Assembly (NCBI GenBank): GCA_963838035.1
Contig: CAWIPM010000009.1
Span: forward strand, 62,001-126,000
Direction: 5' to 3'
Length of the DNA stretch: 64,000 nt
Source: CAVVNN01 sp963838035
GTDB taxonomy: Bacteria > Actinomycetota > Thermoleophilia > Solirubrobacterales > 70-9
The notes below the pieces were generated by a model that worked only from the letters and a program-made list of their open reading frames with translations, made no database searches and was not told the DNA's origin. The first letter of the stretch is position 1. Every line of letters starts with the position of its first letter. This document shows, in pieces, positions 60,066 to 64,000 of this stretch. Position numbers and translations under genes: made by a program.

Positions 60066-60490
60066 CAGCCCTGGGTGTCGCCGGTCGAGTGGTTGTGGAC
60101 GATCCCGTCGACCAGCAGCTGGTTGGGAATCACCACAGCGCTGCCGTCGCCGGGGTCGAGGTAGGTATAGGAGAGGGTGATGTCGGTGACGCGGCCCTCG
60201 GTCTCCTCGAAGCTGACCCGGTCGCCGATCCGGATCGGCTGGGTGATCGCGAGCTGAACGCCGGCGACCATGTTGGCGATCGTGTGCTGGGCGGCGAAGC
60301 CGATGATCAGGCCGATCACCGCGGTCGAGGCGAGGATCCCGGTGGCGAGGCGCTTCAGCTCGGTGAACTGGCTCAGCGCGATCGCGGCGAGGACGAGGAT
60401 GACGGCGACAAGGATCAGCCGGCGCAGCACCCGCAGGCGGGTTCTGGTCGAACGGGAGACCTGTGAGACTTGCGGCGCGATGGAGGCCAA
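60065..60490 (-). CDS. Minimal MscS-like mechanosensitive channel
   Basis: A roughly 141-residue protein carrying only the pore and beta core of MscS: a first helix (LRRLILVAVILVLAAIAL), the pore helix GILASTAVIGLIIGFAAQHTIANMVAG, and the beta domain PIRIGDRVSFEETEGRVTDITLSYTYL... up to VIPNQLLVDGIVHNHS. It lacks the C-terminal alpha/beta cage domain, about half the usual length. The TTG at 60490 is the preferred start because longer starts run into the divergent CPBP gene; a GTG at 60430 is an alternative. Its stop shares a base with the PBP start. Confidence 0.72.
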   Translation of the reverse strand: MASIAPQVSQVSRSTRTRLRVLRRLILVAVILVLAAIALSQFTELKRLATGILASTAVIGLIIGFAAQHTIANMVAGVQLAITQPIRIGDRVSFEETEGRVTDITLSYTYLDPGDGSAVVIPNQLLVDGIVHNHSTGDTQG

Positions 60491-61166
60491 GTTAACGGCA
60501 AGGCCAGCTTTCCCGTACGCAAACTGGGGGGCGGGCGCCGCTGTCGGGGGCGTTCTGCTGGCGCTTGGGACAGGCATCGTCCTCGGGGTCCCGGCGCTGG
60601 CGATCGGCCACAGGGCGAACGGCGACCTGACCACGCTGGGAAACGTGGGAGTCCAGCTGGCCACGGCGCTGGGCTTCCTGATGGTGCCGATGGTGATCGC
60701 CGCGCGGCACGGCGCCTCCTTTCCCCAGGCCCTCGCCCGCCTCGGCGTGCGGCGCTTCGAGCCCTCGGCGCTGAAGTGGATGGCGGCGGCGATCGGGGCC
60801 TACCTGTTCGCGGCCTTCGTCTACGCGGTGCTCGTCGGCCAGCCCCACCAGAAGGACATCGCCGAAAGCTTCGGGGCGGTCCCGATCCAGGTGCTGCTGA
60901 TCGTCATCGCCGCGCCGGTCAGCGAGGAGGTCTGCTTCCGCGGCATGCTGTTCGGCGGCCTGCGCGAGCGCCTGCCGCGCCTTGCAGCGGCCCTGGTCAG
61001 CGCCGTCGTCTTCGGCGGCCTGCACGCGCTTACCGGGATCAGCGCGGTGCCGCCGCTGATCGTCTTCGGCTTCATCCTCGCCCTGCTCTACGAGAAGACC
61101 GGCTCGATCGTCCCGGGCATCCTCCTCCACATGCTGAACAACTCCGTCGCCCTGCTCGGCCAGTAG
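60480..61166 (+). CDS. CPBP-family intramembrane metalloprotease (CAAX-like)
   Basis: A 228-residue membrane protein with about six helices. The three CPBP motifs are present: SEEVCFRGMLFG (EExxxR), GGLHALTG and LLHMLNNSVALLG. Such proteins cleave peptides within membranes, for example in bacteriocin self-immunity or signalling, but the substrate is unknown. ATG 60480 is divergent from the MscS-like gene, with predicted starts overlapping by about 11 nt. L,D-transpeptidase follows 10 nt downstream. Confidence 0.88.
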   Translation: MEAKLTARPAFPYANWGAGAAVGGVLLALGTGIVLGVPALAIGHRANGDLTTLGNVGVQLATALGFLMVPMVIAARHGASFPQALARLGVRRFEPSALKWMAAAIGAYLFAAFVYAVLVGQPHQKDIAESFGAVPIQVLLIVIAAPVSEEVCFRGMLFGGLRERLPRLAAALVSAVVFGGLHALTGISAVPPLIVFGFILALLYEKTGSIVPGILLHMLNNSVALLGQ

Positions 61167-61169
61167 CAT
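61164..61169 (+). promoter_or_regulatory. -10 box of the L,D-transpeptidase gene
   Basis: TAGCAT followed by 7 nt and GTG 61177. The TAG of the box is the stop codon of the CPBP gene. Leaderless initiation fits. Confidence 0.45.
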
Positions 61170-61176
61170 CCGGCCG

Positions 61177-62145
61177 GTGATCCACCGCCTCGTCCCAGCG
61201 TTGGCCGCCGCCGCTTTTCTCGCTCTTCCCTCGCTTGCAGCTGCGGCCTCGAGCACGCCGGAAGGCGATGTGGCGATCCCGACCCGCGCGACGGTGAAGA
61301 TCCAGATCGACCACCTGCACAAGGGCAGGGCGCCGATCTACGGCACCGTCCCGGTGCTCGGCACGATCGTCCCCTACGTCCCCGGCCACATGGCCGCGGT
61401 CAGCTTCTTCCTCGACGGCCGGAAGCTCGTCACCCGCAAGGTGGCGGTGCGCAAGGTCGGCGGCGAAACCGGGCGCTTCCGCGCCTCGATCGTCGTCCGC
61501 GAGAACGGGAAGTACTCCGCCAGCGCCCACTACGCGGCGAGCGGGGGATTGCGCGGCGACACCACCGTCCGCAAGAGCTGGGGGGTCAGCTTTCCCTCGC
61601 TGCACCCGGGGCAGTGCGACGATGTCGTCCGAGGCTTCAAAGGTGCGATGGCGAGGATGGGCTACGTCTCGGGCAGCGGGAGCTGCTTCAACGGCCGGCT
61701 CGGGCGCGAGGTGCTCGCCTACCGCAAGGTGAACGGAAGGGCGCGCACCGAACGGGCCGGCAAGGGCCTGGTCGCCGACGTCTTCGCAGGCAGGGGCGCC
61801 TACCGCGTCCGCTATCCCGACGCCGGCGAACACGCCGAGGTGTCGCTCTCCAAGCAGGTCCTCGTCCTGGCCAAGGGCGACAGGCCGTTCGCGATCTACC
61901 CCGTTTCCACCGGCAAGCCCTCGACCCCGACGGTCACCGGCCACTACAGCTTCTACCTGCGCTCGCCCGGCTACAACTCCGAGGGCATGTACTACTCGTT
62001 CTACTGGCACAACGGCTACGCCGTTCACGGCTACGCCGAAGTGCCCACCTACGCCGCCAGCCACGGCTGCGTCCGCACCTTCATCGCCGACCAGCCCCGC
62101 ATCTACGACCAGCTCAACTACGGCGAGAGCATCTTCGTCTTCTGA
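61177..62145 (+). CDS. L,D-transpeptidase (YkuD domain), secreted
   Basis: A 322-residue cell-wall enzyme that forms 3-3 cross-links between peptidoglycan peptides. A signal peptide (RLVPALAAAAFLALPSLAAAA) is followed by a beta-rich domain, a peptidoglycan-binding-like segment (GFKGAMARMGYVSG, LGREVLAYRKVNG), and the C-terminal YkuD domain with HGYAEVPTYAASHGCVR, whose His and Cys are catalytic. GTG 61177 is the start. It lies near a class A PBP and other envelope genes. Confidence 0.9.
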   Translation: MIHRLVPALAAAAFLALPSLAAAASSTPEGDVAIPTRATVKIQIDHLHKGRAPIYGTVPVLGTIVPYVPGHMAAVSFFLDGRKLVTRKVAVRKVGGETGRFRASIVVRENGKYSASAHYAASGGLRGDTTVRKSWGVSFPSLHPGQCDDVVRGFKGAMARMGYVSGSGSCFNGRLGREVLAYRKVNGRARTERAGKGLVADVFAGRGAYRVRYPDAGEHAEVSLSKQVLVLAKGDRPFAIYPVSTGKPSTPTVTGHYSFYLRSPGYNSEGMYYSFYWHNGYAVHGYAEVPTYAASHGCVRTFIADQPRIYDQLNYGESIFVF

Positions 62146-62148
62146 GCG

Positions 62149-62562
62149 ATGATCGGCGAGCGGACACTGCGCGCCGTCCTCGTCGTCGTGGCCGCCTATC
62201 ACGTGGCGATGGGCCTGCTGGCTCTGATCGCGCCGGACACCTTCTTCAACCAGATCGGCCACTACGGGGTCGAGAACAGCCACTACGTCGGTGACGTCGG
62301 GGCGTTCATCCTCGCCTTCGGCGTCGCGGTGGGGATCTCGGTCGCGCGGCCCTCCTGGCGCGCGCCGATCCTCTGGCTGGGGGCGCTCTGGTACGGGTTC
62401 CACGCGCTCAATCACGCCTTCGACACCGGCGAAGCGAAGAGCGAGGCGCGGGGGTGGGGCGACACGCTGCTGATCGCCTTCGGCGCGGTCGGCGCCGCCT
62501 GGCTGGCGCGGGTCTCGGAACGACTGGATCGCGAGGGGGGCTTGGAGGGAGGCGCAGCGTGA
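62149..62562 (+). CDS. Small membrane protein of unknown function
   Basis: A 137-residue protein with about four helices (LRAVLVVVAAYHVAMGLLALIA, YVGDVGAFILAFGVAVGISVA, APILWLGALWYGFHALNHAFD, LLIAFGAVGAAWLA). Conserved-looking histidines (FHALNHAF) and acidic residues face the membrane. No family recognised with confidence. Its end overlaps the epimerase start by 4 nt (GTGA), so both probably belong to one operon with the L,D-transpeptidase. Confidence 0.75.
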   Translation: MIGERTLRAVLVVVAAYHVAMGLLALIAPDTFFNQIGHYGVENSHYVGDVGAFILAFGVAVGISVARPSWRAPILWLGALWYGFHALNHAFDTGEAKSEARGWGDTLLIAFGAVGAAWLARVSERLDREGGLEGGAA

Positions 62563-63494
62563 AGGTGTTCGTCGCGGGGGCGAGCGGGGCGATCGGCGGG
62601 CCTTTGGTTCGCCAGCTGGTCGCCGCCGGGCATGAGGTGACCGGGACGACGCGGCGGGAGGATCGCGCCGAGGCGATCCGGGCCGCGGGCGCCACCGCGG
62701 TCGTCTGCGACGTCTTCGATGCGGCGGCGCTCGGGGCCGCCGTCGGAGAGGCCGCGCCCGAGGTCGTCGTCAACCAGCTGACCAGCCTGCCGCACCGCTA
62801 CGACCCGCGCAGGGCCTCCTTCTACGAGGCGACCAATCGGGTTCGCGGCGAGGGGGGGCACAACCTGGTCGAGGCGGCGCGCGCGGCGGGGGTGCGGCGC
62901 TTCCTCACCCAGAGCATCTCCTTTCTCTATGCACCGGAAGGCGGCTGGGTGAAGGACGAGGAGGCGCGGCCGTTCGACCACGCCCCCGGCCACTTCGGCC
63001 CCTCGCTCGAGGTCCTCCTGCGTCACGAGCGCGAGGTGGTGAGCTCCGAGGCGTTCGAGGGGCTGGTGTTGCGCTACGGCCAGTTCTACGGCCCCGGCAC
63101 CTACTTCGCGCCCGACGGCCACCTCGGCCGGGAGGTGAGTCGCCGCCGCTTCCCGGTCGTCGGCCCCGGCACCGGGACCTTCTCCTTCCTGCACGTCGAG
63201 GACGCGGCCGGCGCCACGATTGCCGCCCTCGGCAACGGCGGTCCCGGCGTCTACAACGTCGTCGACGACGAGCCCGCGCCCCTGCGCGAGTGGCTGCCGG
63301 TCTACGCCGAGGCCCTCGGGGCCAAGCCGCCCAGGCGGGTCCCATTCTGGCTGGCGAAGCTGGTCGCCGGCAGGGCGGCCGCCGAGACTGCCGTAGAGCT
63401 TCGCGGCGCCTCCAACGCGAAGGCGAAGCGCGAGCTCGACTGGCAGCCCCGCTACGCGAGCTGGCGCCAGGGCTTCCGCGAAGCGCTCGACTGA
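62559..63494 (+). CDS. NAD-dependent epimerase/dehydratase family protein
   Basis: A 311-residue extended short-chain dehydrogenase. It opens with a Rossmann motif VKVFVAGASGAIGGPLVRQLV and has FLTQSISFLYAPEG, RYGQFYGPGTYF, GTFSFLHVEDAAGATIAAL and GGPGVYNVVDDEPAPLREWLPVYAEALG, as in NDP-sugar epimerase-like proteins. The classical YxxxK pair is not obvious, so the substrate and reaction are uncertain. GTG 62559 overlaps the previous stop. Confidence 0.85.
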   Translation: MKVFVAGASGAIGGPLVRQLVAAGHEVTGTTRREDRAEAIRAAGATAVVCDVFDAAALGAAVGEAAPEVVVNQLTSLPHRYDPRRASFYEATNRVRGEGGHNLVEAARAAGVRRFLTQSISFLYAPEGGWVKDEEARPFDHAPGHFGPSLEVLLRHEREVVSSEAFEGLVLRYGQFYGPGTYFAPDGHLGREVSRRRFPVVGPGTGTFSFLHVEDAAGATIAALGNGGPGVYNVVDDEPAPLREWLPVYAEALGAKPPRRVPFWLAKLVAGRAAAETAVELRGASNAKAKRELDWQPRYASWRQGFREALD

Positions 63495-63505
63495 GGCGCG
63501 ACGCG

Positions 63506-63511
63506 TAGGAT
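63506..63511 (+). promoter_or_regulatory. -10 box of pyrE
   Basis: TAGGAT lies 9 nt before the pyrE GTG. It sits between two GCGCGACGCGT direct repeats (63497-63507 and 63512-63522), the second overlapping the start codon. The repeat may be a coincidence in GC-rich sequence or a regulator site. Confidence 0.35.
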
Positions 63512-63520
63512 GCGCGACGC

Positions 63521-64000
63521 GTGAGCGACCTCGCCGCCGCCAAGAAGACGTTGCTCGCCGAGCTGCGTGAGCACTCGCTGGTGCTCGGCGAAGTGACGCT
63601 GTCGAGCGGGGCGAAGGCGCATTACTACGTCGACGCGCGGCGGGCGCTGCTGCGCCCGGCCGGGTTCCTGGCCGCCGGCGAGCTGATCGCAGCGGCCGCC
63701 GGCGAGGTGGGCGCGACGGCGGTCGGCGGCCCGGTGATGGCCGCGATCCCGCTCGCCTGCGCGGCGATCGCGGTGCCGGCTGGGGAGGGCCTGGTCGGGT
63801 TCTTCGTCCGCAAGGAGCGCAAGGAGCATGGCCTCCAGCGCTGGGTCGAGGGGGCGGTCGAGGCGGGCGCCCGCTGCCTGGTGGTCGAGGACACCGTCAC
63901 CACCGGGGGCTCCACCGTGGGCGCGATCGAGCGCATACGCGAGCAGGGGCTCGAGGTCGCGGGGGTGCTTGCCGTCGTCGACCGGCTCGCCGGCGGCGCC
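63521..64000 (+). CDS. pyrE: Orotate phosphoribosyltransferase (partial)
   Basis: Makes orotidine monophosphate from orotate and PRPP in pyrimidine synthesis. About 160 codons are present; the gene continues past the right edge. Typical features are GEVTLSSGAKAHYYVDARRALL, GGPVMAAIPLACA, FFVRKERKEHG and the PRPP loop LVVEDTVTTGGSTV. GTG 63521 starts the frame. Confidence 0.94.
   Translation, partial: MSDLAAAKKTLLAELREHSLVLGEVTLSSGAKAHYYVDARRALLRPAGFLAAGELIAAAAGEVGATAVGGPVMAAIPLACAAIAVPAGEGLVGFFVRKERKEHGLQRWVEGAVEAGARCLVVEDTVTTGGSTVGAIERIREQGLEVAGVLAVVDRLAGGA

Noticed and set aside
58227..60164. A 645-codon plus-strand frame opposite the penicillin-binding protein
   Set aside because: Antisense shadow; the PBP frame carries all catalytic motifs.

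Overview
The window is a GC-rich chromosomal segment around a replication origin. Gene content and order (dnaN-dnaA | rpmH-rnpA-yidD-yidC-jag-rsmG-parA-parB; rpsF-ssb-rpsR-rplI-dnaB), the MCE and MmpL-type lipid transport genes, twin-arginine translocase, menaquinone and bc-complex genes and trehalose synthesis suggest an actinobacterium, most likely of the Thermoleophilia/Solirubrobacterales branch. That placement is an inference from gene content, not a phylogeny. The window is almost fully coding; no gene-free stretch exceeds 300 bases, and no rRNA, CRISPR array, insertion sequence or phage was seen.

Layout. 0-6.6 kb: origin region with dnaN and dnaA leftward and the rpmH-to-parB operon rightward. 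6.7-15.8 kb: tRNA-Ile, a DUF151 nuclease, ddl with an aminotransferase, a phosphodiesterase, a membrane glycosyltransferase, a YmdB-like phosphodiesterase and an ABC exporter. 15.8-25.3 kb: hemB, a fused siroheme-decarboxylase-like gene, hemL, then a Bacillus-type menaquinol:cytochrome c reductase (qcrABC) with menaquinone genes (menG, a polyprenyl synthase and a possible small partner subunit), then tatA-tatC. 25.3-41.9 kb: a lipid-trafficking island with an RND/MmpL exporter, six MCE genes in one overlapping operon, three paralogous secreted four-cysteine proteins and a TetR regulator. 41.9-48.6 kb: purA, a DnaC-like loader, dnaB, rplI, rpsR, ssb, rpsF. 48.7-54.7 kb: two trehalose synthases and an HtrA / histidine kinase / response regulator operon. 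54.6-64 kb: thiL, envelope genes (flippase-like protein, glycosyltransferase, class A PBP, small MscS-like protein, CPBP protease, L,D-transpeptidase), an epimerase and the start of pyrE.

Most notable. (1) The three secreted paralogues flank the exporter and MCE operon, and no described family comes to mind for them. (2) Four reading-frame breaks in three genes of the same island are each repaired by removing a single A. (3) The island writes glutamate mostly as GAA, unlike its surroundings. (4) A 55-nt palindromic element (25-nt arms, 5-nt loop) occurs twice: once right after rpsF and once inside a glycosyltransferase reading frame. (5) At least ten starts have a TANNNT box 6-9 nt upstream, which implies widespread leaderless initiation.
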